Made by a program: the position numbers and the translations under genes | Assembly: GCF_014333425.1 (NCBI RefSeq) | Contig: NZ_JACRYT010000001.1 | Coordinates: 372,001 to 436,000 of the forward strand | Reading direction: 5' to 3' | Source: Zhenpiania hominis | Lineage (GTDB): Bacteria; Bacillota; Clostridia; Peptostreptococcales; Anaerovoracaceae | DNA length: 64,000 nt | The notes under the pieces: generated by a model | Seen by the model: only the letters and a program-made list of their open reading frames with translations | What the model was told of the DNA's origin: nothing | The model's database searches: none | Shown here: positions 51,113-60,921 of the stretch, one piece after another | Layout: every line of letters starts with the position of its first letter | Position numbering within the stretch: position 1 is the stretch's first letter

Positions 51113-51898
51113 TCAGCGAAGGGTTGTCGCGTTTACCATCATGGCGCTGCCTTTGGTAGGTGGAATCACGCTGGTTATCATAAAGTCAGAATTTACGATT
51201 TCATCAATTATAATATCGGTCGCGCCGGGTTTGGAAATATTCGCCGCCAGATCTTTAAACAGGTCTTCCAGATCCGCGTCATTAGGTGTAACCGCCACAT
51301 GAGAGGTGTCCGGATCCGTTGCCCAGTCATTTAAGGTGTCTACATCAATTCCGTCCGCACCAACGAGTCCAATACAGTAAATGATGATTCCTGCTGCCCG
51401 CGCTGCTGCCGCTACAGGGCTGGGCGGCGGACCCGCAGTTGTCTTTCCGTCAGTGAACATGACAATGACCTTGGCGTTTGTCGAGGCAGGATCAAACAGT
51501 TGGATCGCTTTTTCAAAGGCGTCCGCGTGGTTTGTGGATCCGCCTGCGGAAAGGTTGTCGACAGCTGTTTTTAAATCAGCCACAGAGGTAATAAGCTGCG
51601 TATCCGCTGTGGCGGTGTTCGCGAAGCTGACAATTCCGATCCGGCTGCCGGATCCGATCTGCCCGTCGTGGGCGCTGTCGATTGCTTCGTCAATAATATC
51701 AATAAACGTCTTTGCTCCGGCTTTCATATTGGCAAGGGGCGATCCCGCCATGCTGCCCGAACGGTCGAGCACCAGAGCAATGTCAGTTGGGTTCGAAGAA
51801 ATATCGGGGGCCGCGGAAAGGGCCAGGGTTACTTTCAGCATCCCTTGGCAGTCGATACGGCTCACATTGATCTGCTTGTTTGAGTTTGTAATACCCAT
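51113..51898 (-). CDS. VWA-domain protein, N-terminal part (truncated by TGA)
   Basis: 261 residues. The von Willebrand factor A domain (about 38-220) has the metal-ion-dependent adhesion site DRSGSMAGSP, the Thr in GGSTNHADAF, and the Asp in MFTDGKTTAG. It is preceded by INVSRIDCQGMLKVTLALSA. No signal peptide is visible. The gene stops at TGA immediately after NATTLR, where family members have Trp (TGG), so one base change explains the truncation. AGGAGG precedes the ATG. The VWA fold itself is complete, so the shortened protein could still bind partners. Confidence 0.8.
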   Translation of the reverse strand: MGITNSNKQINVSRIDCQGMLKVTLALSAAPDISSNPTDIALVLDRSGSMAGSPLANMKAGAKTFIDIIDEAIDSAHDGQIGSGSRIGIVSFANTATADTQLITSVADLKTAVDNLSAGGSTNHADAFEKAIQLFDPASTNAKVIVMFTDGKTTAGPPPSPVAAAARAAGIIIYCIGLVGADGIDVDTLNDWATDPDTSHVAVTPNDADLEDLFKDLAANISKPGATDIIIDEIVNSDFMITSVIPPTKGSAMMVNATTLR

Positions 51899-51915
51899 AT
51901 AGATTCCTCCTGATT

Positions 51916-52038
51916 ACCCTTTCAGCTATTTGGATTACCGCGCCGGTTTTCCTGCTGCTGGGAGCGGCGCTGCCGGCGGCGGTTTACAGAAGCGTATCAA
52001 AGAAAACGATTGTGGAGCGGTTGCGTGAGATAGAATAA
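51916..52038 (+). pseudogene. 3' remnant of FtsX-like ABC permease
   Basis: A 40-codon stretch ending TAA that encodes TAPVFLLLGAALPAAVYRSV then SKKTIVERLREIE, the typical last membrane helix and basic tail of FtsX-type permeases. No start, ribosome site or earlier part of the gene is present; the homology begins next to the VWA gene's 5' end. It marks a deletion or rearrangement junction. Confidence 0.65.
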
Positions 52039-52088
52039 GAACAATTTGATAAAAATAACATAAAAGTAATAATTTGGAATGAATTCCA

Positions 52089-52117
52089 TTGACATGCCCT
52101 TATCCCGATGTTATACT
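52089..52117 (+). promoter_or_regulatory. Promoter of the coiled-coil gene
   Basis: Perfect TTGACA (52089-52094), 17-bp spacer, TATACT (52112-52117), 38 bases before the start codon. Confidence 0.75.
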
Positions 52118-52155
52118 TTTTTCATCAATATGCGCGAGGGAAAGGAGAGAATGGA

Positions 52156-52524
52156 ATGACGGACAATGAATTGCTGGTGGCGATTTCCGATATGATGGAG
52201 CTGCATCTGCAGCCGGTGTGCCAGCGGCTTGATAAACTGGACAGCAGAATCGATCGTCTGGAAAGTCGCGTAGACGGACTGGAGGAAATGTTAACAAGTC
52301 TGGACAATTATGTGAGAATCGACATGGATACAAGGTTGAAGCATGTGGAACTGACTGTGGAAAACCGTATGCTTCCTGTTCTCCTGGATTTAAGGAGCTG
52401 CTACAAAGATACTTATGAACGGTACAGGAAGTGGGCGGATCATCTGGAAGGCATGAACCAGGATGTAATTCTGCTGAAACGGACGGTCACGGAACACAGC
52501 AAAAAGCTGGAACAGCTGTCGTAG
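52156..52524 (+). CDS. Coiled-coil protein, unknown
   Basis: A 122-residue, highly charged, mostly helical protein. A short N-terminal helix (DNELLVAISDMMELHLQPVC) leads into heptads RLDKLDSRIDRLESRVDGLE and a later helix ending HSKKLEQLS. No membrane segment. AAAGGAGA precedes the ATG. Coiled coils of this sort are common in clostridial genomes without known function. The next gene starts 31 bases downstream. Confidence 0.7.
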   Translation: MTDNELLVAISDMMELHLQPVCQRLDKLDSRIDRLESRVDGLEEMLTSLDNYVRIDMDTRLKHVELTVENRMLPVLLDLRSCYKDTYERYRKWADHLEGMNQDVILLKRTVTEHSKKLEQLS

Positions 52525-52555
52525 GACAGCGTCAGCCATGGAAGGGATATGTGAT

Positions 52556-53146
52556 ATGAAAGTAGAGCAATTTGTAATGGCTTACGGCGTGGAACAGGAT
52601 CGGCTTCGCGCGCTGCTTCCGGAGGGGTTCGAATCTTTGCGGCCGGTTTTGAGAATCAATGGAGAAATCCGGGAGGGTGATCCGGAGTCCGTATACATAG
52701 AACTGAACACTGCCGTCGAGGCCTGTGGAAAGCGGGGATGGCTGAACATCGGCTGTTGGGACAGCGGCAGTTCCGAACTGTGTTATCAGAGAAAGGGGAA
52801 ATCCGTAACCTTTGAAATGCCTTTTCTGACCATTACCTATACAGGCGTGGGAGTGGAAGGCGGATGTCCTGCGGAAAAGGATAACGACGGCTGTTTCTTT
52901 TTCGGGGAAAGGCTGACGCTGCGGCCGCCGGAACAAATCGAGGAAAAGAAAGAGTTCTGCGACTGTACGTTTGCATGGAAGTTTGCGGAAGGCGGCGCCC
53001 ATGGAGCCAGTATCGGGAAAACTCTGCCTGCCGTTTCCTCCGCGCCGAAAACACATTACGCAAAGCAGGCCTTTTCCGTGCTAAACGCGGCGGCAATTCC
53101 CTGTGAACAGGTATTGGGAGCCTATGTGGTGCGGTTTGAGCGGTGA
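52556..53146 (+). CDS. Conserved hypothetical protein (acetoacetate decarboxylase-like look)
   Basis: A 196-residue soluble protein starting KVEQFVMAYGVEQDRLRALL, with LPEGFESLRPVLRINGEIRE and ending VLGAYVVRFER. The pattern of an N-terminal LPEGF segment followed by beta-rich sequence resembles acetoacetate-decarboxylase-like/DUF2071 folds, but no catalytic Lys can be identified, so no activity is proposed. The ATG at 52556 follows GAAGGGA; an ATG at 52538 has no such site. Confidence 0.6.
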   Translation: MKVEQFVMAYGVEQDRLRALLPEGFESLRPVLRINGEIREGDPESVYIELNTAVEACGKRGWLNIGCWDSGSSELCYQRKGKSVTFEMPFLTITYTGVGVEGGCPAEKDNDGCFFFGERLTLRPPEQIEEKKEFCDCTFAWKFAEGGAHGASIGKTLPAVSSAPKTHYAKQAFSVLNAAAIPCEQVLGAYVVRFER

Positions 53147-53220
53147 AGGAAGGTGTGCGAAAGGCTTCGGATGATGTTTTTCATATTCCGGCGGCAATGA
53201 AAAATAGATATGGAAGTAAG

Positions 53221-53268
53221 AAAAGTACAGAACAAACGTTCCTTTTTGTTGTGTACTTTTTAATTTTT
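53221..53268 (+). terminator. Terminator hairpin before RhuM gene
   Basis: A 15-bp stem with one mismatch (53221-53235 / 53246-53260) followed by TAATTTTTTT. It probably ends the preceding transcript. The LexA-type box lies inside its left arm and loop. Confidence 0.65.
53229..53242. promoter_or_regulatory. LexA (SOS) box
   Basis: AGAACAAACGTTCC matches the Firmicutes LexA consensus CGAACRNRYGTTYC at 13 of 14 positions. It lies 33 bases upstream of a possible -10 (TAGAAT, 53275-53280). Downstream genes are RhuM and then uvrB-uvrA, classical SOS genes, with no other box nearer to uvrB. Confidence 0.65.
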
Positions 53269-53423
53269 TTGTGCTAGAATGGAAACGGCATTTACGATAC
53301 TCTTTTGTGCTGTTTCGTCCATATTTTGAGGGCAGAATGATACGAAACGGACAAAATGATTTTATGACGTTCGCAGGAAAAATTCGTAATGATTAGAAGC
53401 TCTTGAATTTAAAGGTGAGGAAT

Positions 53424-54470
53424 ATGAATAAGAAAAAAGAAATATCGATAGTACGTTCTTCGGCAGCAGAGTATCTAACATTTATTACAGCAACCGGAGA
53501 AAGTGATGTTAATGCTATATATTTTGATGAAAATGTGTGGCTGACTCAGAAAATGATGGGACTTCTTTACAATGTGAAAACTCATACGATTAATTATCAT
53601 CTGAAAAAGATATTTGCAGATGGAGAATTAGACGAGAATTCAGCTATTCGAAAATTTCGAATAACTGCTTCAGATGGGAAAAGCTATAACACAAATCATT
53701 ATAATTTAAAAGCGATTATCGCTGTGGGAAATAAAGTGGACTCCCCAAGAGCCGTTCAGTTTCGTAAATGGGCAAATGGAATTATAGAAGAATTCACAAT
53801 AAAAGGCTATACTATGGATGATGAACGACTAAAGAACTTTGGAACTGTACTGACAAAAGATTATTTCGAAGAACAGTTGCAAAGAATCCGGGAGATTCGG
53901 TTGTCTGAGCGGAGATTTTATCAGAAAATCACAGATATTTATGCAACTAGTATAGATTATGATTCCAAGGCACAAACAACAAGACTTTTTTTTGCAAAGG
54001 TGCAAAACCAATTACACTGGGCGATTCACGGGGAAACGGCAGCAGAGGTAATCTATCATAGAGCGGATAGTGAAAAAGAGCATATGGGATTACAGACATG
54101 GAAGGATGCCCCTAATGGTAAAATACAAAGATTTGATGTTACAGTTGCAAAAAACTATTTGAACGAGCAGGAACTTTCGGCTATGGCTCGAATTGTTAAT
54201 GCTTATTTAGACCTGGCGGAAATGCGTGCAGAAGAGCATATTCCCATGACGATGGAGGACTGGGCGGAACAGTTTGAGGGCATTTTAAGATTATCGAAGA
54301 AAGAAGTTTTAATGCACGCGGGGAGCATATCGGCGAAAATAGCGGAAGAACATGCGTTAAGTGAGTTTGAGAAGTATCGCGTAAAGCAGGACAGATTATA
54401 TCAGAGTGATTTTGATCGGGTATTATTGGAAATGGAAAATGAGGGAAGTGACAATTTTGAAAACAGCTAG
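53424..54470 (+). CDS. RhuM family protein
   Basis: A 348-residue member of the RhuM (virulence) family. It has [60 protein letters not shown], the middle [20 protein letters not shown] and [18 protein letters not shown], and [20 protein letters not shown]. The N-terminal part resembles a winged-helix DNA-binding domain. Biochemical function is unknown; genes of this family travel on islands and near defence loci. The DNA is visibly more AT-rich than its neighbours, suggesting transfer. Start at 53424 behind AAAGGTGAGG. uvrB starts 26 bases downstream. Confidence 0.85.
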   Translation: MNKKKEISIVRSSAAEYLTFITATGESDVNAIYFDENVWLTQKMMGLLYNVKTHTINYHLKKIFADGELDENSAIRKFRITASDGKSYNTNHYNLKAIIAVGNKVDSPRAVQFRKWANGIIEEFTIKGYTMDDERLKNFGTVLTKDYFEEQLQRIREIRLSERRFYQKITDIYATSIDYDSKAQTTRLFFAKVQNQLHWAIHGETAAEVIYHRADSEKEHMGLQTWKDAPNGKIQRFDVTVAKNYLNEQELSAMARIVNAYLDLAEMRAEEHIPMTMEDWAEQFEGILRLSKKEVLMHAGSISAKIAEEHALSEFEKYRVKQDRLYQSDFDRVLLEMENEGSDNFENS

Positions 54471-54496
54471 AAAATACAAGACAGGAGGACTCGCAA

Positions 54497-56479
54497 TTGA
54501 GAGAAGAACGTCTTTTTAAAATAGCATCGGAATTCGCGCCCATGGGGGATCAGCCCCAGGCCATTGAGACACTGGCAAAGGGCGTGCTGGAAGGAAAATC
54601 ACATCAGACCTTAATGGGCGTCACCGGTTCGGGGAAGACCTTTACGATGGCCAATATTATAGAAAAGGTCCAGAAACCGACCCTGGTGATCAGCCACAAC
54701 AAAACTCTGGCGGCCCAGCTTCACGGGGAGTTCAAAGAGTTTTTCCCTGACAATGCGGTGGAGTATTTTGTGAGTTACTACGACTATTATCAGCCGGAAG
54801 CCTATGTTCCATCCACGGACACCTACATTGAAAAGGATTCCGACATCAACGAAGAGATCGAAAAACTGCGCCACTCGGCTACAGCGGCTCTGTCGGAACG
54901 GACCGACGTAATTATCGTAGCCAGCGTTTCCTGCATCTACGGACTGGGAAGTCCGGTGGACTATGAAAACCAGGTCCTGTCTCTGCGCCCTGGCATGGAA
55001 AAAGACCGGCAGGATATTCTGCGCAAGCTGGTGGACATCCAGTACACCAGAAACGATATGGGATTTATGAGAGGCACGTTCCGGGTGCGGGGCGACATCA
55101 TCGACATTTATCCGGCGGGAGCCGAAAGCGCTGTGCGGATCGAGCTGTTCGGGGATGAAGTGGAGAGCATCAAGGAGATCAATCCGGTAACCGGAGAAAT
55201 CATCGGCCTGAGAAATCACGTGGCAGTGTACCCGGCGTCCCATTATGTGACAACCAAGGAAAACATTGAACGGGCGGCTCTGACCATTACCGATGAACTG
55301 ACTGAGCGGATTCAGTGGTTCAAAGATCGGGGAAAGCTGCTGGAAGCCCAGCGCATTGAGCAGCGGACCCGTTATGATATTGAAATGCTGCGGGAAATCG
55401 GAAGCTGTAAGGGAATTGAGAACTACTCCAGGCATCTGAACGGTCTGCCTGCGGGAACCCGGCCTTACACCTTGATCGATTATTTCCCGGATGATTTTCT
55501 GATTCTCATCGATGAATCCCACGTGATGCTGCCTCAGCTTCGTGCCATGTACGCGGGAGACCGGTCCAGGAAAAGCTCGCTGGTGGAATACGGATTCCGT
55601 CTGCCGTCGGCTCTGGACAACCGCCCGCTGAAGTTTGAAGAATTTCAGCAGCTGGCCCATCAGTGCATTTACGTCAGCGCCACGCCGGGACCCTACGAGC
55701 GGGAGCAGAGCGGAGGCATTACGGCGGAACAGATTATCCGGCCGACCGGACTTCTGGACCCGAAGATTGAAATCCAGAAGAGCGAGGGGCAGATTGACCA
55801 TCTGATTGGGGAAATCAACAAAACTACGGAAAAGGGAGAAAAAGTCCTGGTAACAACGCTGACCAAAAAAATGGCGGAAAGTCTTACGGATTATTTAAAA
55901 AATGCGGGAATTCGTGTTCGATATCTTCATTCTGAGGTAGATACATTAGAGAGAATGGAAATTCTGCGGGATCTGCGGATGGATGTGTTCGATGTATTAG
56001 TGGGAATCAACCTGCTGAGAGAGGGACTTGATATTCCGGAAGTCTCGCTGGTAGCCATACTGGACGCGGATAAGGAAGGCTTCCTGCGGACGGAAACTTC
56101 TCTGATTCAGACCATCGGACGGGCGGCCCGTCACGCGGAGGGGCGGGTTATCATGTATGCCGACAGCATCAGTCCGGCCATGAAGGTTTCCATTGAGGAA
56201 ACAGAGCGGAGAAGAAAGATTCAGGACGCTTACAATAAAGAGCATGGCATTACGCCGAAAACCATTAAAAAGTCCGTTCGTGATGTGATTGAGGCGACCA
56301 AAGCCGCGGACGATGAAGAGCGGTACAAGGGCAAGAGTCCTCTGGAACTGACTAAGAAAGAACTGAAAGAATATGTAAAGAAACTGGAAAAAGAAATGAA
56401 GCAGGCGGCGGCCGATCTGCAGTTTGAACGGGCGGCGATGCTTCGCGACCAGATTTTCGAATACAAAGTAAAGTTATAG
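54497..56479 (+). CDS. uvrB: Excinuclease ABC subunit B
   Basis: A 660-residue UvrB. Walker [16 protein letters not shown] lies near residue 38 and the beta-hairpin [12 protein letters not shown] near 92. Helicase motifs DESHVMLPQ and [16 protein letters not shown] follow, and a C-terminal UVR motif [20 protein letters not shown] binds UvrC. It verifies DNA damage in nucleotide excision repair with UvrA, which follows 16 bases later. The start is TTG at 54497, eight bases after AGGAGG. Likely controlled by the SOS box upstream of the RhuM gene. Confidence 0.95.
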   Translation: MREERLFKIASEFAPMGDQPQAIETLAKGVLEGKSHQTLMGVTGSGKTFTMANIIEKVQKPTLVISHNKTLAAQLHGEFKEFFPDNAVEYFVSYYDYYQPEAYVPSTDTYIEKDSDINEEIEKLRHSATAALSERTDVIIVASVSCIYGLGSPVDYENQVLSLRPGMEKDRQDILRKLVDIQYTRNDMGFMRGTFRVRGDIIDIYPAGAESAVRIELFGDEVESIKEINPVTGEIIGLRNHVAVYPASHYVTTKENIERAALTITDELTERIQWFKDRGKLLEAQRIEQRTRYDIEMLREIGSCKGIENYSRHLNGLPAGTRPYTLIDYFPDDFLILIDESHVMLPQLRAMYAGDRSRKSSLVEYGFRLPSALDNRPLKFEEFQQLAHQCIYVSATPGPYEREQSGGITAEQIIRPTGLLDPKIEIQKSEGQIDHLIGEINKTTEKGEKVLVTTLTKKMAESLTDYLKNAGIRVRYLHSEVDTLERMEILRDLRMDVFDVLVGINLLREGLDIPEVSLVAILDADKEGFLRTETSLIQTIGRAARHAEGRVIMYADSISPAMKVSIEETERRRKIQDAYNKEHGITPKTIKKSVRDVIEATKAADDEERYKGKSPLELTKKELKEYVKKLEKEMKQAAADLQFERAAMLRDQIFEYKVKL

Positions 56480-56495
56480 CAAATGAGGGGAAGAG

Positions 56496-59342
56496 ATGGC
56501 AAAAGATATTTATATCAAGGGAGCAAATGAAAATAATCTGAAACACATAGATGTGACTGTGCCGCGGGACAAGATGGTGGTGCTGACCGGACTTTCCGGA
56601 TCAGGGAAATCGTCCCTGGCCTTTGACACCATTTACGCGGAGGGACAACGCAGATATGTAGAAAGCCTGTCCGCTTACGCGAGGCAGTTTCTGGGACAGA
56701 TGGAAAAACCGGATGTGGAGTATATTGAAGGGCTTTCGCCGGCTATTTCCATCGACCAGAAGACCACCAGCAAAAATCCGCGTTCCACAGTGGGAACGGT
56801 GACCGAGATCTATGATTATCTGCGTCTGATGTACGCCAGGATCGGCGTTCCTCACTGTCCGGTCTGCGGAAAGGAGATTTCCAGCCAGTCCGTGGATCAA
56901 ATCGTGGATATCCTCATGTCTCTGGGAGAAGGAACCAGGCTTACTATCCTGGCTCCGGTGGTGCGCCAGAGAAAAGGGGAGCATGAAAAGATCCTTGAGC
57001 GTATCCGCAAAGAAGGCTTTACCAGAGCGCGGATTGACGGAGAAATGGTGCTTATCAATGAAGAGGAAGTCAAGCTGGAAAAACAGCAGAAGCATATTAT
57101 TGAAATTGTTGTGGACCGGATTATTGTCAAGGAAGGAGCGGAGAGCCGCCTGGCGGAAGCATGCGAACTGGCGATCTCCCATGGAGACGGTCTGGTAGTG
57201 GCGCATATAAAACAGGGGGATCAGGAATACGACCGGATTTTCAGCACCAGCCTGGCCTGCCCGGAGCATGGAGTCAGCGTCGCGGAACTGGAACCCCGCA
57301 TGTTTTCCTTCAATAATCCATTTGGAGCATGCCCGGACTGTAACGGATTGGGATTCAACGAACGAATTGATCCGGATCTGATTATTACGGATCAGGAAAA
57401 GAGCATTCCGGAAGGGTGTCTGTCAGCGATTTTCGCGTCCATGGAGTTTTCGGGATTTTACCGTCAGCTGATTGACGCGCTGGCTGAGTACCACGGTGTG
57501 GATATCCATACGCCTTACAAAGATCTGCCGAAAAAATTCAAAAAGGAATTGCTTTACGGAACCGGAAAACGGCATCTCAAATACTACTACAAGAGCAGAA
57601 GCAACGGGTCGGAGTCTTATCGGGATCATCCCTTTGAAGGGATCATCAACAACCTGGAACGGCGTTACCGGGAAACCAATTCCGACTTTATCAAAGAGCG
57701 GATGCGCAAATACATGACGGTGACGCCCTGCGAAAGCTGCGGAGGAAAGCGTCTGCGCCCTGAAATTCTGGCAGTGACGGTAGGAGATAAAAATATTGCC
57801 CAGCTTTGCGATCTTTCCGTGCGGGAAGCGCTGGAATTCGTGGATAAGCTGAAGCTTTCGGAAAAGGAAGCGATGATCGCCAATCAGATTCTCAAGGAGA
57901 TTAAGGCGAGATTGCAGTTCCTGATTGACGTGGGGCTGGATTACCTGACTCTTTCCCGTTCATCGGGGACCCTGTCAGGGGGCGAATCCCAGAGGATCCG
58001 CCTGGCGACGCAGATCGGATCCAGCCTGGTGGGAGTTCTGTATATCCTGGACGAACCCAGCATCGGGCTTCATCAGAAAGATAATGAAAAACTGCTGGCA
58101 ACTCTGCGTCATTTGACCGACATCGGAAACACCCTTATTGTCGTGGAACACGATGAGGATACCATGTACGCCGCGGATCATATCATCGATATCGGGCCGG
58201 GAGCGGGGATTCACGGCGGCGAGCTGGTAGCGGAAGGAACCGCCGAAGAAATTAAGAAATGTGAACGTTCTCTGACCGGCCAGTATCTGAGCGGCAAAAA
58301 GAAGATTGAGGTTCCGAAAAAAAGGCGGGAAGGAAACGGCCTGAAGCTGCAGATTAAAGGGGCCGCGGAAAACAACCTTAAGAAGATTAATGTCGATATT
58401 CCCTTAGGCAAGCTGGTCTGCGTCACCGGCGTGTCCGGATCCGGAAAAAGCAGTCTGGTCAACGAGATTCTGTATAAGGGCGTGGCGTCCATTACCAACG
58501 GACTGAAAGAGCGGCCGGGAGCCCACAAAAAAATCCTGGGTATTGAACACATCGACAAAGTGATCGACATTAACCAGTCGCCTATCGGCAGGACGCCTCG
58601 TTCCAATCCGGCCACTTATACGGGAGTGTTTACCGGAATCCGGGATCTGTTCGCTCAGACGCCGGAAGCAAAGCTTCGGGGCTACGAAAAGGGCCGCTTC
58701 AGTTTTAATGTAAAAGGCGGGCGCTGCGAGGCGTGCAGCGGCGACGGAATCATTAAGATTGAAATGCACTTCCTGCCGGATGTGTATGTTCCCTGTGAAG
58801 TCTGCAAAGGAAAACGATATAACCGGGAAACGCTGGAAGTCAAGTACAAGGGCAAAAGCATTTTCGACGTTCTGGATATGAACGTTTCCGAAGCTCTGGA
58901 GTTTTTCCGGAATATCCCGTCCATCGCGAGACAGCTGGAAACGCTGGAACAGGTAGGACTGGGATATATCAAACTGGGGCAGCCTTCCACCCAGCTTTCC
59001 GGCGGAGAGGCCCAGAGAATCAAGCTGGCGTCCGAACTTTCCAAGCGGAGTACGGGGAAGACTCTTTATATTCTGGATGAGCCGACAACAGGTCTGCATT
59101 TCGCCGATGTGGACAAGCTGCTGCAGGTGCTGGACACTCTGGTGGACGCGGGGAATACAGTGGTCGTCATTGAACATAATCTGGACGTGATCAAACGGGC
59201 GGATCACATTATCGATCTGGGTCCGGACGGAGGATTCCGGGGCGGGCAGATTGTGGCGGAAGGAACGCCGGAAGAAGTGGCGGAAGTGGAAGGATCCTAT
59301 ACCGGGGAGTTTCTGAGGAGAATTTTAGGTAGCGAAGAATAA
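56496..59342 (+). CDS. uvrA: Excinuclease ABC subunit A
   Basis: A 948-residue UvrA with two ABC ATPase modules. Walker A sites are [20 protein letters not shown] (about 31) and [18 protein letters not shown] (about 642). Zinc fingers are CPVCGKEIS and [13 protein letters not shown] with [10 protein letters not shown]. Signatures are [16 protein letters not shown] and [16 protein letters not shown]. It forms the damage-scanning dimer that loads UvrB. AGGGGAAGAG precedes the ATG. Confidence 0.96.
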   Translation: MAKDIYIKGANENNLKHIDVTVPRDKMVVLTGLSGSGKSSLAFDTIYAEGQRRYVESLSAYARQFLGQMEKPDVEYIEGLSPAISIDQKTTSKNPRSTVGTVTEIYDYLRLMYARIGVPHCPVCGKEISSQSVDQIVDILMSLGEGTRLTILAPVVRQRKGEHEKILERIRKEGFTRARIDGEMVLINEEEVKLEKQQKHIIEIVVDRIIVKEGAESRLAEACELAISHGDGLVVAHIKQGDQEYDRIFSTSLACPEHGVSVAELEPRMFSFNNPFGACPDCNGLGFNERIDPDLIITDQEKSIPEGCLSAIFASMEFSGFYRQLIDALAEYHGVDIHTPYKDLPKKFKKELLYGTGKRHLKYYYKSRSNGSESYRDHPFEGIINNLERRYRETNSDFIKERMRKYMTVTPCESCGGKRLRPEILAVTVGDKNIAQLCDLSVREALEFVDKLKLSEKEAMIANQILKEIKARLQFLIDVGLDYLTLSRSSGTLSGGESQRIRLATQIGSSLVGVLYILDEPSIGLHQKDNEKLLATLRHLTDIGNTLIVVEHDEDTMYAADHIIDIGPGAGIHGGELVAEGTAEEIKKCERSLTGQYLSGKKKIEVPKKRREGNGLKLQIKGAAENNLKKINVDIPLGKLVCVTGVSGSGKSSLVNEILYKGVASITNGLKERPGAHKKILGIEHIDKVIDINQSPIGRTPRSNPATYTGVFTGIRDLFAQTPEAKLRGYEKGRFSFNVKGGRCEACSGDGIIKIEMHFLPDVYVPCEVCKGKRYNRETLEVKYKGKSIFDVLDMNVSEALEFFRNIPSIARQLETLEQVGLGYIKLGQPSTQLSGGEAQRIKLASELSKRSTGKTLYILDEPTTGLHFADVDKLLQVLDTLVDAGNTVVVIEHNLDVIKRADHIIDLGPDGGFRGGQIVAEGTPEEVAEVEGSYTGEFLRRILGSEE

Positions 59343-59377
59343 AGTCCACAGATCGCAAGATAATACAAACAATCAGC

Positions 59378-59424
59378 AAAAAAAGAGTTTACGAATCAGA
59401 GAAAGATGATGTAGACTCTTTTTT
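59378..59424 (+). terminator. Terminator after uvrA
   Basis: AAAAAAAGAGTTTAC (59378-59392) pairs with GTAGACTCTTTTTT (59411-59424) with one mismatch and an 18-base loop. Confidence 0.75.
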
Positions 59425-59457
59425 GGAGTAATCAGTCGAATAGTAAGGAATGTGAAT

Positions 59458-60858
59458 ATGAAAAAGCGAGAATTAGCAGCATATGGAGCGGCAAGTATCG
59501 CGGACGCGGGGCCGTATAGTCTGGTGACCGTTTATCTGATTGTCTTTTTGACAACGGTAGCAAAGCTGTCCCCGGAGCAGGCAGGGATGGTGACATCTGT
59601 TACGATTCTTGTAAATGGAATTGCGGAAGGTCTTTTAGGCTATATTTCCGATCATACAAAGAGCCGGTTTGGCAGGCGAAGGCCTTACCTGCTGGCTTCC
59701 CTTGTACCTCTTGGGGCAGGACTTATCCTGCTTTTTACTGTATTTGAGGGAAGCCCTTCTGTGCGAATGGCATCTTATCTTGGCGCGGGATTTTTATTCT
59801 GGGCAGGATTTGGTATGTATTTTACGCCTTACTCCGCTTTGGGGGCGGAGCTAACTTGCGATTACAGTGAAAGGAGTATTCTCAGGACCTGCGCTCGGAT
59901 TTTTGGTCTGGTAGGAAATATTCTGGGGATGGTACTGCCTCTTACCATTGTCAGCTTTCTAAGCGGCAGGGGCTGTTCTGAAGCACAGTCGTGGAAGATA
60001 TTAGCGTCTCTTATGGCTGTATGCGCCTGCAGTTCCATTCTAATTACCTGGAATTCGACAAGAGGAAAAGAACAGACGGGTAACGTTGGCTGCTCTGAGG
60101 AAGGAAGCAGGGTCAGTATTTTGGGGCTCCTGAAGGATTACTGGAGTATTCTGAAGCTAAAGCCTTACAAATACCTGATAGGCGTTATTATTTTCTTTAT
60201 GGCGGCAAATACTTTTTACAATTCCAGCATGGTCTTTTTCGCCAGGTATACGTTGGGAATCCGCGATGAAATCACGTCGGCTGTTTTTCTTATTTCACTG
60301 ATCGCGAATTTTATTTATACACCCATTCTCGGATGGGGCTCTGCCGCAAAGGATAAAAAGCATGTGGTGGCAGCTGCTCTGGCTGCGGCGGGGCTCGGCT
60401 GTCTGTGTTTCTTTTTTTCAGGAATTGACAGTTACGCGAAAATGGTGGCGTATGTATGCGTCTTTTCTCTGGCGTATGCCGCTTACTGGCAGTTATTTAA
60501 TTCTCTTTTGTATGATCTCAGTGAAGTAGGGGAATATGTGCTGGGAAAACGAACGGAAGGCAGCATTATGTCTGTTTACGGTCTGATTTCTTCGATCAGC
60601 ACTTCTGTAGCAACACAGGCGGTAGGCTGGATTTTGGGGATGAGCGGATATAACGCGGCGCTCGAAGTCCAGAGTCAGAGCGCGCAGATGACGATTAATT
60701 ATCTGTTTACCCTTGTTCCAGGAGTTTGTTTGCTGGTCGCGGCAGCTTTGCAGCAATTATACCCTCTTAACAAAAAACGATTTCAGCAATTAAAACAGGC
60801 GATTTCTGAGAAAGATAAAAAAGAAAGTATTCCTTCGGAATTGAAAAGGATCATTTAG
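59458..60858 (+). CDS. GPH-family (MFS) sugar:cation symporter
   Basis: A 466-residue transporter, paralogue of 5052-6506. It starts KKRELAAYGAASIADAGPYS and has the GPH motif GYISDHTKSRFGRRRPYLLA (about 62-81), then ALGAELTCDYSERSILRTCA and about 12 helices. The ATG at 59458 is nine bases from AAGGA; an in-frame GTG at 59452 is too close. No glycosidase or regulator is adjacent, so the substrate is unknown. Confidence 0.85.
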   Translation: MKKRELAAYGAASIADAGPYSLVTVYLIVFLTTVAKLSPEQAGMVTSVTILVNGIAEGLLGYISDHTKSRFGRRRPYLLASLVPLGAGLILLFTVFEGSPSVRMASYLGAGFLFWAGFGMYFTPYSALGAELTCDYSERSILRTCARIFGLVGNILGMVLPLTIVSFLSGRGCSEAQSWKILASLMAVCACSSILITWNSTRGKEQTGNVGCSEEGSRVSILGLLKDYWSILKLKPYKYLIGVIIFFMAANTFYNSSMVFFARYTLGIRDEITSAVFLISLIANFIYTPILGWGSAAKDKKHVVAAALAAAGLGCLCFFFSGIDSYAKMVAYVCVFSLAYAAYWQLFNSLLYDLSEVGEYVLGKRTEGSIMSVYGLISSISTSVATQAVGWILGMSGYNAALEVQSQSAQMTINYLFTLVPGVCLLVAAALQQLYPLNKKRFQQLKQAISEKDKKESIPSELKRII

Positions 60859-60921
60859 TGCTTTACAAAAGCATGAGCACAGCATACAATTAAGAATGAG
60901 AAATTTCAGGACAGGTGAAAA

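Noticed and set aside
51113..51115. TGA as a selenocysteine codon
   Set aside because: Family sequences are expected to have Trp there, the protein is not a redox enzyme, and no convincing stem-loop follows the codon. A TGG to TGA change is simpler.
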